Source of the DNA: M3007 sp041392625
GTDB taxonomy: Bacteria; Bacteroidota; Bacteroidia; Chitinophagales; Saprospiraceae
Direction of reading: 5' to 3'
Assembly: GCA_041392625.1 (NCBI GenBank)
Contig: JAWKLR010000002.1
Location: 62,001 to 126,000, forward strand
Length of the DNA stretch: 64,000 nucleotides
Shown one piece after another: positions 51,544 through 61,706 of the stretch. The position numbers and the translations under genes are program-made. Under the pieces are notes generated by a model that ran no database searches, was not told the DNA's origin, and saw only the letters and a program-made list of their open reading frames with translations. Each line of letters starts with the position of its first letter. The stretch's first letter is position 1.

Positions 51544-52725
51544 TTATTTCGTTGAAAATTTGAATGATGTTTTGCTGTGGTACGTTTCACCAGGTGCTAA
51601 TATAACCGAAGGAAACGACTCCTGATTAGGAGAGTCCGGATAGTGCTGTGTTTCCAGACAGAACCCGGTCCGGTGAGCATAAGTACCTCCCCCGGGCATA
51701 GGCAATGTTCCATCCAGGAAGTTACCACAGTAAAACTGAATTCCCGGTTCATCCGTTTGGATTTCCAAATACCGACCCGTTCCCGGATGGTATACAGAGG
51801 ATGCCGGGCGGAAACTTCCCTGATTGTTCAAAACCCAACAATGGTCATAGCCTTTTCCTTTTGCAAGTTGATCGTCTTCCTGTTCGATGTCGCGGCCAAT
51901 GGCTTTGGCTTCACGGAAGTCAAAAGGAGTGTTCGCAACGTCCTGCAGTTCGCCGGTTGGAATCAGCGTGGCATCTACCGGTAAATAAGTGGCTGCATCC
52001 AACTGCAACTCGTGGTCGAGAATGTTATTTGAGAAATTACCAGAGAGGTTGAAGTAACTGTGTTGAGTCAGGTTAACGACTGTCTTTTTATCGGAAGTTG
52101 CCTCGTAGCTTACTTCCAGGGTATTGTCCTCGGTCAGGGTATAAACCACGCTTGCATTCAGTGTGCCGGGGTAACCACCCTCGCCGTCCTGACTGATGTA
52201 ATTCAGTTTCAATGCCACGCCTTTATCCGATTTCTCCTCCGAAGCAGTCCATACCACTTTATCAAAGCCTTTTACCCCTCCATGCAGGTGGTTGGGGCCG
52301 TCGTTGGTTTCAAGTTGGTACTTGTTTCCGTCAATAGAAAACTGTCCTTTTGCAATCCGGTTTCCATACCGACCAATGAGGGCTCCGAAGTAAGGATTGC
52401 TTGCGATGTACTGGCTCAGAGAGTCGTATCCCAAAACGATGTTTTCATACCTTCCGTCTTTATCGGGCGCCGTCCAGGAAGTAATGATGCCTCCGTAGGT
52501 AATCACCTTTACTTCCATTCCTTTTCCATTGGAAAGTGTGTACTGATCGACCGCTTGTCCCTCAGGAGTTGTGCCATATGCCTGCTTGGAAATGCTTGCT
52601 GCCGGAGCTGCTTTTTCGTCGGTCTTTGCAGATTCCCCGCTTTCATTTGCACACTGTACAAACAGGAAAGAAGCAAGTGCAAACAGGATAAAACAGGTGT
52701 ATTTAAATGTAGCTGTATTCTTCAT
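51544..52725 (-). CDS. Aldose 1-epimerase (galactose mutarotase) lipoprotein
   Basis: 393 residues. N-terminus MKNTATFKYTCFILFALASFLFVQCAN has a lipobox (FVQC). Mutarotase features: YGGIITSWTAPDKDG, FGALIGRYGNRIAKGQF, the base region GPNHLHGGVKGFDK, catalytic His in NLTQHSYFNLSGN and the Glu in FCLETQHYPDSPNQ. It interconverts alpha and beta anomers of free arabinose, and by its lipid anchor should act in the periplasm before uptake by the symporter, whose gene follows after 12 bp. Confidence 0.9.
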   Translation of the reverse strand: MKNTATFKYTCFILFALASFLFVQCANESGESAKTDEKAAPAASISKQAYGTTPEGQAVDQYTLSNGKGMEVKVITYGGIITSWTAPDKDGRYENIVLGYDSLSQYIASNPYFGALIGRYGNRIAKGQFSIDGNKYQLETNDGPNHLHGGVKGFDKVVWTASEEKSDKGVALKLNYISQDGEGGYPGTLNASVVYTLTEDNTLEVSYEATSDKKTVVNLTQHSYFNLSGNFSNNILDHELQLDAATYLPVDATLIPTGELQDVANTPFDFREAKAIGRDIEQEDDQLAKGKGYDHCWVLNNQGSFRPASSVYHPGTGRYLEIQTDEPGIQFYCGNFLDGTLPMPGGGTYAHRTGFCLETQHYPDSPNQESFPSVILAPGETYHSKTSFKFSTK

Positions 52726-52755
52726 ATTGATCTTGTTTTTTGTTTGGCAAAAAAT

Positions 52756-54264
52756 TTACAAGCCGTGCTGAAACAGATGATAGTACACTTCATTTGCATT
52801 CAGTTTGTCTTTGAAATCGCGGATGTTGGTTTGTTCATCGATAACCACCATTTCAATTCCGGCAATATCCGCAAGGTCTTCCATGTATTCTGTTGTGAGT
52901 GCCTGCGTGTACACGGTATGGTGCGCTCCACCAGCCAGAATCCACGCTGTGGCTGCAATTTCCAAATTTGGTTTGGCATCCCAAAGCACGCGGGCTACCG
53001 GCAGGTTTGGCAGGTCTTTTTCAGGTGCAACGCTTTCAACTTCGTTGACGAGCAATCGGAACCGGTTGCCCATATCAATCAGTGAGGCGTTGAGGGCTGG
53101 GCCGGGCTTGCTGTCAAACACCAAACGAACCGGGTCTTCCTTCCCGCCAATCCCCAGCGGATGAATCTCGCAGGAAATTTGTTTATCGGCAATAGACGGA
53201 CAGATTTCAAGCATGTGGGCTCCAAGAACCAGGGATCGCTCCGGAGTAAAGTGGTAGGTATAATCTTCCATAAACGAGGTTCCTCCGTCGAGTCCCTGTC
53301 CCATCACCTTCATGCTGCGGAGCAGTGCTGCCGTTTTCCAGTCGCCTTCCGCACCAAACCCGTATCCCTGCATCATAAGGCGTTGAACGGCGATGCCCGG
53401 CAATTGCTTAAACGCACCCAGGTTTTCAAAGGTATCGGTAAAGGCTCCGAAACCGCCTTCATCCAGGAAGGATTTCAGGGCTAGTTCGATGCGCGCAGCC
53501 TCCACCAAAGAGGAGCGAAGCGCACCATTGCTCTTGAGAGTATCTGCCAACTGGTATTGGTGGTCGTACTCCTCCAACAAGGCTGCTACCTGGCTGGCGG
53601 ATGCATCGGGCATGTGCTTCAACACATCCGATGTATCAAATCCATTTACAGCAAAACCAAACCGGATTTGCGCCTCTACTTTATCGCCTTCCGTTACGGC
53701 TACTTCACGCATGTTATCACCGATTCGGGCAACTTTCAGGTTTTGCATTTCATTCCAGCCCAAAGCCACACGCGACCAAACGTTGAGTTTCTTTTGAACG
53801 GATGATGTTTTCCAGTGCCCTACAATAATCTTGCGTTTCTTGCGCATACGCGACATGATAAACCCAAATTCCCGGTCGCCATGGGCAGACTGGTTCAGGT
53901 TCATAAAATCCATATCAATGGTATTCCACGGGATTTCTGCGTTGAATTGTGTGTGCAGGTGGCAGAGCGGTTTGCTGAGGTTGCTTAAGCCTCGGATCCA
54001 CATTTTGGCCGGGGAGAACGTGTGCATCCAAACAACCACACCAATGCATTTTGAATCGGAATTGGCAGCGACACAAACCTGCAGGATTTCATCCGGAGTT
54101 GTAACCAGACCTTTATCTTTCAGTGCAACCGGCAAACCAGCCTCCTGATTCAGGCCGGATACAATAGTCGCCGAGTTTTGAGCAACTTGCTTCAAGGTCT
54201 CCGGGCCATATAAGTGCTGGCTTCCCGTGATAAACCAGAGTTCTTTTTCGTTTATATTTTTCAT
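52756..54264 (-). CDS. araA: L-arabinose isomerase
   Basis: 502 residues, the normal length. Metal-binding and active-site regions: GTSFMEDYTYHFTPE, AHMLEICPSIAD, EIHPLGIGGKEDPVRLVFD and AGGAHHTVYTQALTTEY. N-terminal ELWFITGSQHLYG is the family signature. It converts L-arabinose to L-ribulose with Mn2+ in the cytoplasm. Order on the minus strand is araB-araD-araA, with 16 bp between araD and araA. Confidence 0.97.
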   Translation of the reverse strand: MKNINEKELWFITGSQHLYGPETLKQVAQNSATIVSGLNQEAGLPVALKDKGLVTTPDEILQVCVAANSDSKCIGVVVWMHTFSPAKMWIRGLSNLSKPLCHLHTQFNAEIPWNTIDMDFMNLNQSAHGDREFGFIMSRMRKKRKIIVGHWKTSSVQKKLNVWSRVALGWNEMQNLKVARIGDNMREVAVTEGDKVEAQIRFGFAVNGFDTSDVLKHMPDASASQVAALLEEYDHQYQLADTLKSNGALRSSLVEAARIELALKSFLDEGGFGAFTDTFENLGAFKQLPGIAVQRLMMQGYGFGAEGDWKTAALLRSMKVMGQGLDGGTSFMEDYTYHFTPERSLVLGAHMLEICPSIADKQISCEIHPLGIGGKEDPVRLVFDSKPGPALNASLIDMGNRFRLLVNEVESVAPEKDLPNLPVARVLWDAKPNLEIAATAWILAGGAHHTVYTQALTTEYMEDLADIAGIEMVVIDEQTNIRDFKDKLNANEVYYHLFQHGL

Positions 54265-54280
54265 TTAAAAAACCTATTTT

Positions 54281-54973
54281 TTACTGCCCGTAGTAGGCAT
54301 TTTTACCGTGTTTACGTTCGTAGTGTTTTTTGATTAGTGCATCTTTTAAGCGCGGAGCCTGTGGATTTATCTGCAGGGTCAGCTGAGCCATTTTTGCTAC
54401 CTCTTCCAGCACTTTACTGTGGTACACTGCCTTTGCTGCATTCGCGCCCCAGGTAAACGGCCCGTGATTTCCAATCAGCACCATCGGAACCTCCTGATAG
54501 TCGATGTTCCGTTCGCGGAAACAGTCTGTAATCTGAATCCCCGTATTGTGTTCGTAATTGCCTTCGATCAGTTCATCGCGCATAGGCTCAGCGCAGGGGA
54601 TGTCTTGCGTGAGGTGATCGGCATGGGTAGTTCCAAAAATCGGAATGTCTCGTTGAGCCTGCGCCCAGGCTACAGAGTATGTTGCATGCGTGTGGGCAAT
54701 GCCTCCAATGTGTTCCCAGTTTTTGTAAAGCCAGGCATGGGTTTTGGTATCCGAAGAAGGGCGCATACTTCCTTCTATAATCTGGTTGTCAAAATCCAAA
54801 ATCACCATATCCTCCGGCTTCAAAACCTCATATGGAACCCCGCTGGGTTTGATGGCAAATACACCGGCAGCGCGGTCTACTGCACTCACATTACCAAAGG
54901 TATAAATCACCAGCCCGAGGGCATTCAACTCCATATTGGCTTCGTAGCAAGCCTGTTTTAAATCCTTATACAT
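54281..54973 (-). CDS. araD: L-ribulose-5-phosphate 4-epimerase
   Basis: 230 residues from MYKDLKQACYEANMELNALG at 54973; an ATG two codons upstream (54979) is equally possible, both overlap the end of araB. Aldolase class II fold with YTFGNVSAVDR, SSDTKTHAWLYK, zinc His pair in AHTHATYSVAWAQAQ and the FGTTHADH strand, then NHGPFTWGANAAKAVYHS. It epimerises L-ribulose-5-phosphate to D-xylulose-5-phosphate, which enters the pentose phosphate pathway. Confidence 0.96.
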   Translation of the reverse strand: MYKDLKQACYEANMELNALGLVIYTFGNVSAVDRAAGVFAIKPSGVPYEVLKPEDMVILDFDNQIIEGSMRPSSDTKTHAWLYKNWEHIGGIAHTHATYSVAWAQAQRDIPIFGTTHADHLTQDIPCAEPMRDELIEGNYEHNTGIQITDCFRERNIDYQEVPMVLIGNHGPFTWGANAAKAVYHSKVLEEVAKMAQLTLQINPQAPRLKDALIKKHYERKHGKNAYYGQ

Positions 54974-56660
54974 TGACATGTGATGCAATTTTCTTCATGG
55001 TTCTTGATTCGACAAAGTTGCTCAATGCTTCGTATTCCTCAATAAGTGAGTCAAACAAGGCAACCTGATCGGCTTGCGGATAATATTCGGCCTCGAAATC
55101 ACTTGCCAGGTTTTTACTTGCCTCCAAAACATTCGGATACAATCCAGCAGCAACGGCTGCATAAATCGCTGCACCCAGCGCAGGGGCATAATCCGATGTA
55201 GCAACTACGATAGGCCGATTCAACACATTGGCAAGTGTCTGCATGATGAATGGAGATTTTCGAGCAACCCCTCCAATACCTATCACCTTGCGAATTTCCA
55301 CACCTTCCTCTTCAAACCGGTCGACAATTTTTTTGGAGCCAAAACAAATTGCGTGAACCAGGGCTTTAAATAAATGTGGGGCCTTGGTACCTAGCGACAA
55401 CCCAGAAATAGCACTTTTCAGGGCCTGGTTCGCATCCGGTGTCCGGCGGCCGTTGATCCAGTCGAGTGCAGTCGGCAGACTTTCAGAAAGCGGAATTTGT
55501 TCGGCCTGGCTTGCCAGGGTACTGATCAGGTTCCGATCAATTTCTTCCATCAATTGCTGCTTCTGTTCATCGGTAAGCACTTCGCTTTTTTGCATGAGGT
55601 TGTTTACCGGCCACATCAACACATTTTTAAACCAGGCAAGCATGTCGCCAAAAGCGGATTGCCCGGCCTCCAGGCCAACCATTCCCGGAATTACGGAGCC
55701 ATTTACCTGTCCGCAAATCCCTTTTACACAGCTGCTACCAATGATTTCATTAGGAGCAACCATGATGTCGCAAGTGGATGTTCCCATTACACGTACCAGA
55801 CTGTACGCCTCTACACCGGCGCCCACCGCACCGGCATGCGCATCAAACGTGCCCACGGCAATAACGGTTTCTGTTGTCAGTCCCAGTTTATTTGCCCACT
55901 CTTCGCTGAGGGTTCCGGCGGAGGTATCAGATGTGTAGGTATCATCGTACAGGCGACTGCGGAGCGTTGCTAAATCCGGGTCGAGTTTTCCAAGAAATTC
56001 TTCCGGTGGAAGTCCGTTCCAGTCTTCATGCCACATGGCTTTATGTCCGGCTGCACAGCGACTCCGTTTGAGTCCGGCCAGGTTCTTACTTCCTGTGAGG
56101 ATGTAGGTCATCAGGTCGCAATGTTCCACCCAGGAATAGGCCTGAGTACGAACGGCTTTATCTTCGCGGATGATGTGCAAAATTTTTGCCCAGAACCATT
56201 CGGATGAATAAATTCCTCCTTCGTACCGGGTGTAATCTTCGCCTCCCCAGTTTGCAGCAAGGGCATTGATTTCATCCGCCTCAGCAATGGCTGTATGGTC
56301 TTTCCACAAAACCATCATGGCATTTGGATTTTCCTCAAACCCGGGCACAAAGACCAAAGGCGTTCCATCTTCTGAAACTGGAATAGGTGAGCTGCCCGTT
56401 GTATCTACACAAATCCCCCGTACACGCTCCGGAGCTACACCCGACATCTGCATGACGCTTTTGATGGTATTTTCCAAACCCTCAATGTGGTCAAGTGGAT
56501 GCTGGCGAAACCGGTTGAGCGAAGGGTTGCAGTATTTGCCTTCCTTCCATCGGGCATACCAATGCACACTGGAAGCCAGCTCGTTGCCGTAGTTGGCATC
56601 GATGAGTACCGCCCGGACAGAGTCCGTACCGTAGTCCAGTCCGATTACATAATTTTTCAT
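54966..56660 (-). CDS. araB: L-ribulokinase
   Basis: 564 residues, normal for AraB. FGGY kinase fold: phosphate-binding GLDYGTDSVRAVLIDA, family signatures VDTTGSSPIPVS, DLMTYILTGSKNLAG, AVGTFDAHAGAVGAG, VRVMGTSTCDIM and the C-terminal GIGGVARKSPFIMQTLANVL and SDYAPALGAAIYAAVAAG. It phosphorylates L-ribulose with ATP. It starts 8 bp after the GH51 gene and overlaps araD, so translation is coupled. Confidence 0.97.
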   Translation of the reverse strand: MKNYVIGLDYGTDSVRAVLIDANYGNELASSVHWYARWKEGKYCNPSLNRFRQHPLDHIEGLENTIKSVMQMSGVAPERVRGICVDTTGSSPIPVSEDGTPLVFVPGFEENPNAMMVLWKDHTAIAEADEINALAANWGGEDYTRYEGGIYSSEWFWAKILHIIREDKAVRTQAYSWVEHCDLMTYILTGSKNLAGLKRSRCAAGHKAMWHEDWNGLPPEEFLGKLDPDLATLRSRLYDDTYTSDTSAGTLSEEWANKLGLTTETVIAVGTFDAHAGAVGAGVEAYSLVRVMGTSTCDIMVAPNEIIGSSCVKGICGQVNGSVIPGMVGLEAGQSAFGDMLAWFKNVLMWPVNNLMQKSEVLTDEQKQQLMEEIDRNLISTLASQAEQIPLSESLPTALDWINGRRTPDANQALKSAISGLSLGTKAPHLFKALVHAICFGSKKIVDRFEEEGVEIRKVIGIGGVARKSPFIMQTLANVLNRPIVVATSDYAPALGAAIYAAVAAGLYPNVLEASKNLASDFEAEYYPQADQVALFDSLIEEYEALSNFVESRTMKKIASHVNV

Positions 56661-56668
56661 CTTATCTC

Positions 56669-58663
56669 TTATATTTTTATTTTATACACTACAAAAGCAT
56701 GGGAGGGAACCGCAGTTTCCAGCACCGCTTTTTTTAAGGAAACCGAGCTTTGCACCGGAGCCAGCTGCGTGGGGGATGCAAAGGAATTAACGGCAGCCAT
56801 ATTGTCTTCTTTCAAGGTCCAAACTTCTGCTGCCGATCCAGGTTTGGCGCCTTTGATCGCAACCGAGATCTGCTGACTTTTTTCAGATGTATTCACCACC
56901 TTGAGGATCAACTCACTGGTGTTTGCGTCTTTCACTGCCGATGCGTACAACGCGTGCTGACCGGTCACCGGCTTGCCGTCCATCAGGATTTCCAGCAGGT
57001 CTGTACCGGCATTGTTGGAGTACATTTTTTGTACATAATAATTTGCGGTACCGTAGGATTCCAGGTTGTTAAACCAGATCAGATCGGGTGTCCATTGCCA
57101 GCCTTCGGCGTGTGCAAAAAGCGGTGCATAGGAGGTCATGACCACCAGGTCTGCATTGCGTTCGAGGCCGGTCATATAGGCTGCTTCTGAAAGCGCACAG
57201 TCCCAGTTGTTTTTATTGTCCGGACTGGCAATTGCCACGCTTTGGGCCGCATATTCTCCGGCAAAAATTTTAGGTCCGTTTCGGTCATAGGCATCGTAAC
57301 GGGTTGCATTTTCACGGAACCAACCCGGAGGCCGGTAATAGTGTTCATCGACTATTTCCGCATTGAGTTTTCCAAGTTCCTCCATTCCATATTCAAAATG
57401 CTCGCCTTCCGGAAACGGTCCGCTTCCGGAAACAATCACGATGTCCGGGTATTTTTCTTTTATGGCTTTTTCAAAAACTACATAGCGCTTGATGTATTCC
57501 GGGCCCCATTGCTCGTTTCCAATTCCGAGGTACTTCAAGTTAAACGGTTGTGGGTGCCCCATATCGCTTCGGAGTTTTCCCCAGGGGCTTTTCACATCGC
57601 CGTTGGCAAATTCTATCAGATCCAGAGCGTCCTGCACGTAGGGGTCGAGTTCGTCCATAGGCACCAGCTCGGCGGTGTTGAACTGACAGGCCATTCCACA
57701 ACTCAATATGGGCAGTGGGGTTGCGCCCATGTCTTCTGCAAGTTGGAAATATTCAAAAAAGCCAATTCCAAAACTCTGGTAATAGTCCGGTGTAAGGCGG
57801 TGTGAAAATTCGGTATTCCATCGGTTTACCAACACTTCCCGGCCATCAATCGGGCCAACAGTTTTTTTCCACTGGTAACGGCGGTCGAGGGTGCGCCCTT
57901 CCACTATACAGCCTCCGGGGAAGCGGAGAAATCCTGGATTCAGATCGTCGAGTAATTGAACAAGATCTTTTCGCAGTCCTTTCTTACGGCCTTTCCAGGT
58001 ATCCTGAGGAAACAGGGAAATCATATCCAGGTCAATGGTTCCTGTTCCTTCAAATGTGATTTTCAATTTGGCTTTTGCCTCCGTTGAATTGGCAGTGATC
58101 ACCGACTCGTAGCCTTTCCATTCTTTCCCATCCGGCTTTACGCTTGTCTCACCCAATACCTTTCCGTCGGGAGCGATCAATTGAAAACGAACCAACGAAA
58201 CAGATCCGGACTGGTTGGCTGCATTAAAGGACAGGTCGTACTGTTCCCCTGCTTTTATGCCCATGCCCCGGAAGCCTTCGTTGATGAGTTCGTAGCCCGC
58301 AGCGTCATTGATTTCAACCCGCAAAAAATTCAGATTCGCAGGGTTGTCCCCGGTTTTGATAATGGTTCCCATCCCGGATTTCAGGTTGAGCGAATGGCGA
58401 TCGCTATTGGGTTGTAGCCATCCCATTTTCGGTGCGGGGGCAAACTCAAAACCCCGGTTCTTCACCAGTTCCGCATACAAACCGCCATCGGCTGCAAAGT
58501 TGATGTCTTCAAAAAAAATCCCGTACATGGTCGGCTGAATGCTGGCCTTGGTTTTGGAGGCATCTACTGTCAAGTTATGACTTGCAGCCTGACCCCAAAG
58601 CAGGCTTGTTTGCCAAATAAAGCCAATGGCAAGCACCGCTACAGATTTCCAATTTTGTCTCAT
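56669..58663 (-). CDS. Alpha-L-arabinofuranosidase, GH51
   Basis: 664 residues, with signal peptide MRQNWKSVAVLAIGFIWQTSLLWGQ, so exported unlike many cytoplasmic GH51 enzymes. N-terminal part IQPTMYGIFFEDINFAADGGLYAELVKNRGFE, a carbohydrate-binding-like insert (about 130-220), barrel with LRFPGGCIVEGRTLDRRYQW, acid/base Glu in LGIGNEQWGPEY and nucleophile Glu in KIFAGEYAAQS, and C-terminal beta domain. It releases arabinofuranosyl side chains from arabinan or arabinoxylan. 44 bp downstream of GH127. Confidence 0.95.
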   Translation of the reverse strand: MRQNWKSVAVLAIGFIWQTSLLWGQAASHNLTVDASKTKASIQPTMYGIFFEDINFAADGGLYAELVKNRGFEFAPAPKMGWLQPNSDRHSLNLKSGMGTIIKTGDNPANLNFLRVEINDAAGYELINEGFRGMGIKAGEQYDLSFNAANQSGSVSLVRFQLIAPDGKVLGETSVKPDGKEWKGYESVITANSTEAKAKLKITFEGTGTIDLDMISLFPQDTWKGRKKGLRKDLVQLLDDLNPGFLRFPGGCIVEGRTLDRRYQWKKTVGPIDGREVLVNRWNTEFSHRLTPDYYQSFGIGFFEYFQLAEDMGATPLPILSCGMACQFNTAELVPMDELDPYVQDALDLIEFANGDVKSPWGKLRSDMGHPQPFNLKYLGIGNEQWGPEYIKRYVVFEKAIKEKYPDIVIVSGSGPFPEGEHFEYGMEELGKLNAEIVDEHYYRPPGWFRENATRYDAYDRNGPKIFAGEYAAQSVAIASPDNKNNWDCALSEAAYMTGLERNADLVVMTSYAPLFAHAEGWQWTPDLIWFNNLESYGTANYYVQKMYSNNAGTDLLEILMDGKPVTGQHALYASAVKDANTSELILKVVNTSEKSQQISVAIKGAKPGSAAEVWTLKEDNMAAVNSFASPTQLAPVQSSVSLKKAVLETAVPSHAFVVYKIKI

Positions 58664-58707
58664 ATTTATCTCTTTTAATTAGGTTCAAGTGGTGGCAGTC
58701 TACCGGA

Positions 58708-60693
58708 TTATTTTTTATTATCTGCATTTGAAAAATCCAGCCATACTTTCATTTTCCCTACGCCCCGGTTCGACCAGGCATAATAGGGAATGGCTTTCAG
58801 CACATCGTTTTGCAGGGTGTATACTCCTTGCAAAAGATCGGCTTCCGATTGAGCCTCAAACACATCTGAAGCCTGGATTTTTATCTGGTCAAAACTGCTT
58901 GTATTATCAACTTCCTCAATGGCATAAACCAGCGGTCCGCGCTCAAGCGCAGCCTTTCCCCGATCTTCTTCTACCTGTTCATCGGCCTGCACCATCCGCA
59001 CAGGCATTGGGAAATTCAATTCCAGGACATCGTCTTTTTCCCAGATTCTGGAGATTGTAAAATAGCCATCTTTTGCAGTGCCTTCAATGGGCTTTCCATT
59101 GAGCAGGATGGTCGCCTGTTCCGCGCTGTTGTGTACGTAGTGATACAGATTCCCCGGTAGCGGGCTGTTGCGTGCCCAGGAGGGGATGCGAAACTTCAGC
59201 TCGACTTCTTTGGGGTTCTGTGCGTCAACATGAAATACCACCTTCCCATCCCATGGGTAATTGGTTTCCTGCCGTACAGAAACGGCATTTCCAGGAAGAC
59301 TTACTTCTGCGCTGCTCGAGGCATATAGATTGACAAAAATGGTCTGACCGGATTGGGCATAAATGAGGCCCGGCATGGCAGGAATAAAACGAATCACATT
59401 GGTGGGGCAGCAGGAGCAATCAAACCAGGACTGCCGGGTACAAGCCCCACGATTGAACTCGTAACGACCATCAGCTTCCAGGGCATTGGGGTAAAAAAAG
59501 TGTGTTCCATCCAGCGACAAGCCGCTGATCAGGCCATTGTACAAGGTGCGCTCAATTACATCAAAATAGGCAACGTCTCCGGTTTGGTTATATAGACGTT
59601 GATTCCAGTATACACTGCCAATTGAGGCACAGGTTTCATTGTAGGATGTCTTGTTCGGAAGCTCGTAGTTTTCACCAAACGATTCGCCTTCATGGCGTGC
59701 TCCAATACCGCCGGTCAGGTACATCTTTTTTTCAACCATATTTTTCCACAACTGTTGGACGGCATGGTTGTACGCCGAGTCATTTTCCAATACGGCTATG
59801 TCGGTCATTGCAGCATACATGTACACTGCGCGCACAGCATGGCCCACCACTTCATCTTGTTTTGTTACCGGGAGGTGATCCTGAGAATAGGGGCCAAACA
59901 ATTCGTGATGATCGGGATTGCCCCGGTTGTCCAGGAAATATTTAGCGAGCTCGAGGTATTCTTTTTTATCTGTTACCTGGTAGAGTTTCAACAGCCCGGT
60001 TTCAATGATTTGGTGACCGGGAACAGATGCTATTTTGCCATCCCCAGCTCCGAACGTAGCCACCATCAGGTCGGCATTTTTCAGAGCGATATCCAGGAAA
60101 TTTCGTTTGCCGGTTGCCTTGTAATGGGTGTAAGCTGCCTCGTATAAATGGCCTGCGTTGTAGAGTTCATGGCTTGCGCCAAGCGACTCCCAGCGTTTAC
60201 CTTCCTCTACTGGCACCCAAGGAGCCGGGGGCTTGGCAGGATTGATGGTTCGCCAGGTTGTAAGGTAGCCATCCGCTTCCTGCCCTACGGCAATAATCCG
60301 GATGAGAGAATCCAGTAAATTTTCCAGCTTCGGGTTTGGTGCACTAATGAGTGAGTTGGATGCGCCCTCGATAATTTTATACACATCGGTGTCATCGAAT
60401 GGCATTTGCCCATGTGTTTCGCCTTCCAGTTTGCCTCCTGCAATCAGAAAATTATCCAGGCGGCCCTCTTCCATGCACTTTTGCAAGGCATAGTCGATTG
60501 TTTTTTCCTGAACACGCTTGATGATCGGCAGCCAGAAATGATCTTCAATCTGTACGTTCCGAATATCTACCGGCGTGATGGGGTAGGCATTGGCATTTGC
60601 CTCCGTTGCCGGAACATCAGCCTGATTTTGGCACGCCGGGCTCCAAATGGAAATCAACAACAAACTAGTTAGAAGACGGACTGTATTTTTCAT
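58708..60693 (-). CDS. Beta-L-arabinofuranosidase, GH127 (DUF1680), lipoprotein
   Basis: 661 residues. MKNTVRLLTSLLLISIWSPACQNQ carries a lipobox (SPAC). The (alpha/alpha)6 barrel has MPFDDTDVYKIIEGAS, DEVVGHAVRAVYMYAAMTDIA, the zinc-site Glu/Cys in YNETCASIGSVYWNQRL and the paired Cys in WFDCSCCPTNVIRF; the second of these cysteines is the expected nucleophile of GH127. It hydrolyses beta-L-arabinofuranosides, as found on extensin or as reducing-end units. 5 bp upstream of nothing on its 3' side but GH51, and 5 bp downstream of GH43, so tightly packed in the operon. Confidence 0.93.
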   Translation of the reverse strand: MKNTVRLLTSLLLISIWSPACQNQADVPATEANANAYPITPVDIRNVQIEDHFWLPIIKRVQEKTIDYALQKCMEEGRLDNFLIAGGKLEGETHGQMPFDDTDVYKIIEGASNSLISAPNPKLENLLDSLIRIIAVGQEADGYLTTWRTINPAKPPAPWVPVEEGKRWESLGASHELYNAGHLYEAAYTHYKATGKRNFLDIALKNADLMVATFGAGDGKIASVPGHQIIETGLLKLYQVTDKKEYLELAKYFLDNRGNPDHHELFGPYSQDHLPVTKQDEVVGHAVRAVYMYAAMTDIAVLENDSAYNHAVQQLWKNMVEKKMYLTGGIGARHEGESFGENYELPNKTSYNETCASIGSVYWNQRLYNQTGDVAYFDVIERTLYNGLISGLSLDGTHFFYPNALEADGRYEFNRGACTRQSWFDCSCCPTNVIRFIPAMPGLIYAQSGQTIFVNLYASSSAEVSLPGNAVSVRQETNYPWDGKVVFHVDAQNPKEVELKFRIPSWARNSPLPGNLYHYVHNSAEQATILLNGKPIEGTAKDGYFTISRIWEKDDVLELNFPMPVRMVQADEQVEEDRGKAALERGPLVYAIEEVDNTSSFDQIKIQASDVFEAQSEADLLQGVYTLQNDVLKAIPYYAWSNRGVGKMKVWLDFSNADNKK

Positions 60694-60698
60694 TCAAA

Positions 60699-61697
60699 TC
60701 AGTTTAAGGGCTTTACATAAGGCCAGCCATCTGAACTCCACTCAATGGTTCTGACTGTGAGTTTGGAAATGCCTTTATCGCTGGCATCATAGGCATGAAA
60801 AAACAGGTAATCTTTTTTGTCAAATGTATAGGCGCTGCAATGGCCTGCTCCATACCAATTGGCATTCCCCTGTACTACGAGGCTTCCTCCTCCGTGGAAA
60901 AGGTTTTTTTCATCTTTGTCAAAATACGGGCCTTCAACATTTTTTGAGCGGCCTACTACCACTTTGTAGGTGCTGTTTTCGCCGCGGCAACACAAGTCCC
61001 AGGAAAGGAACAGGTAGTACCACCCGTCCTTTTTAAAAATAAAAGGTGCTTCCAATGCGGCATCTCCGGGGTTCTTGTCGCTGAGTTCAAAACTCCGCTC
61101 CCGACGGGCTACGGTGTACCACTCCTGCGGCTCGGCAATCGTGAGCAGAGAAGGGTTTAGTTTGACCAACTTCAGGCCATCCCAGAACGACCCGAAGGTC
61201 ATCCAGGCGGTGCCGTTTTCATCAAAAACAATGTTGGGGTCAATGGCATTCCACAGGTCCCGGTTGGGCTGCGATTGAATTACAATTCCGTGATCGGTCC
61301 ATGCATAGGCTTCATCCGAGGGGTCGAGGGTTTTATTCGTTGCCACGCCAATCGCCGAAGTGTTTTTGCCAAAAGCAGAAACTGAATAATACAGGTAATA
61401 CAGCCCGTTGTGAAACAGTACATCCGGGGCCCAAATGTGGTTGCGAAACTGGGGCACTACCTGATCCGTCCACGTCGGTTTTTCGGGAAAAACAGGTTCT
61501 AGTTCCTTCCAGTTTTCCAAATCGCTGGAAACAAAATGAGCAATGCCGCGGCCTGTGCAAAACAGGTGGTAGTTTGCCCCCTCTTGAATAACCACGGGGT
61601 CGTGTACCCGAATGGATGTGGCCTGGGCGCTGAGCAAGGTCGGCAGCATCAAAAAACCGAAGCTCAAAAGTCCGATGTATGCGCGTATTTTTTTCAT
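60699..61697 (-). CDS. GH43 arabinanase-type enzyme
   Basis: 332 residues from ATG 61697 (a TTG at 61706 is less likely). Signal peptide MKKIRAYIGLLSFGFLMLPTLLSAQ. Five-bladed propeller with catalytic base Asp in RVHDPVVIQEG, the middle Asp in NAIDPNIVFDENG and acid Glu in DAALEAPFIFKKDGWYYLFLS; IWAPDVLFHNGLYYLYYS and the histidine in YGAGHCSAYTF are typical of endo-1,5-alpha-arabinanases of GH43. It cuts the arabinan backbone outside the cytoplasm. Nine bp after the preceding GH43 gene. Confidence 0.92.
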   Translation of the reverse strand: MKKIRAYIGLLSFGFLMLPTLLSAQATSIRVHDPVVIQEGANYHLFCTGRGIAHFVSSDLENWKELEPVFPEKPTWTDQVVPQFRNHIWAPDVLFHNGLYYLYYSVSAFGKNTSAIGVATNKTLDPSDEAYAWTDHGIVIQSQPNRDLWNAIDPNIVFDENGTAWMTFGSFWDGLKLVKLNPSLLTIAEPQEWYTVARRERSFELSDKNPGDAALEAPFIFKKDGWYYLFLSWDLCCRGENSTYKVVVGRSKNVEGPYFDKDEKNLFHGGGSLVVQGNANWYGAGHCSAYTFDKKDYLFFHAYDASDKGISKLTVRTIEWSSDGWPYVKPLN

Positions 61698-61706
61698 AAT
61701 AATCAA

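Noticed and set aside
52060..53085. 341-codon plus-strand open frame over araA and the epimerase gene
   Set aside because: Spans the junction of two well-supported minus-strand genes and has no domain.
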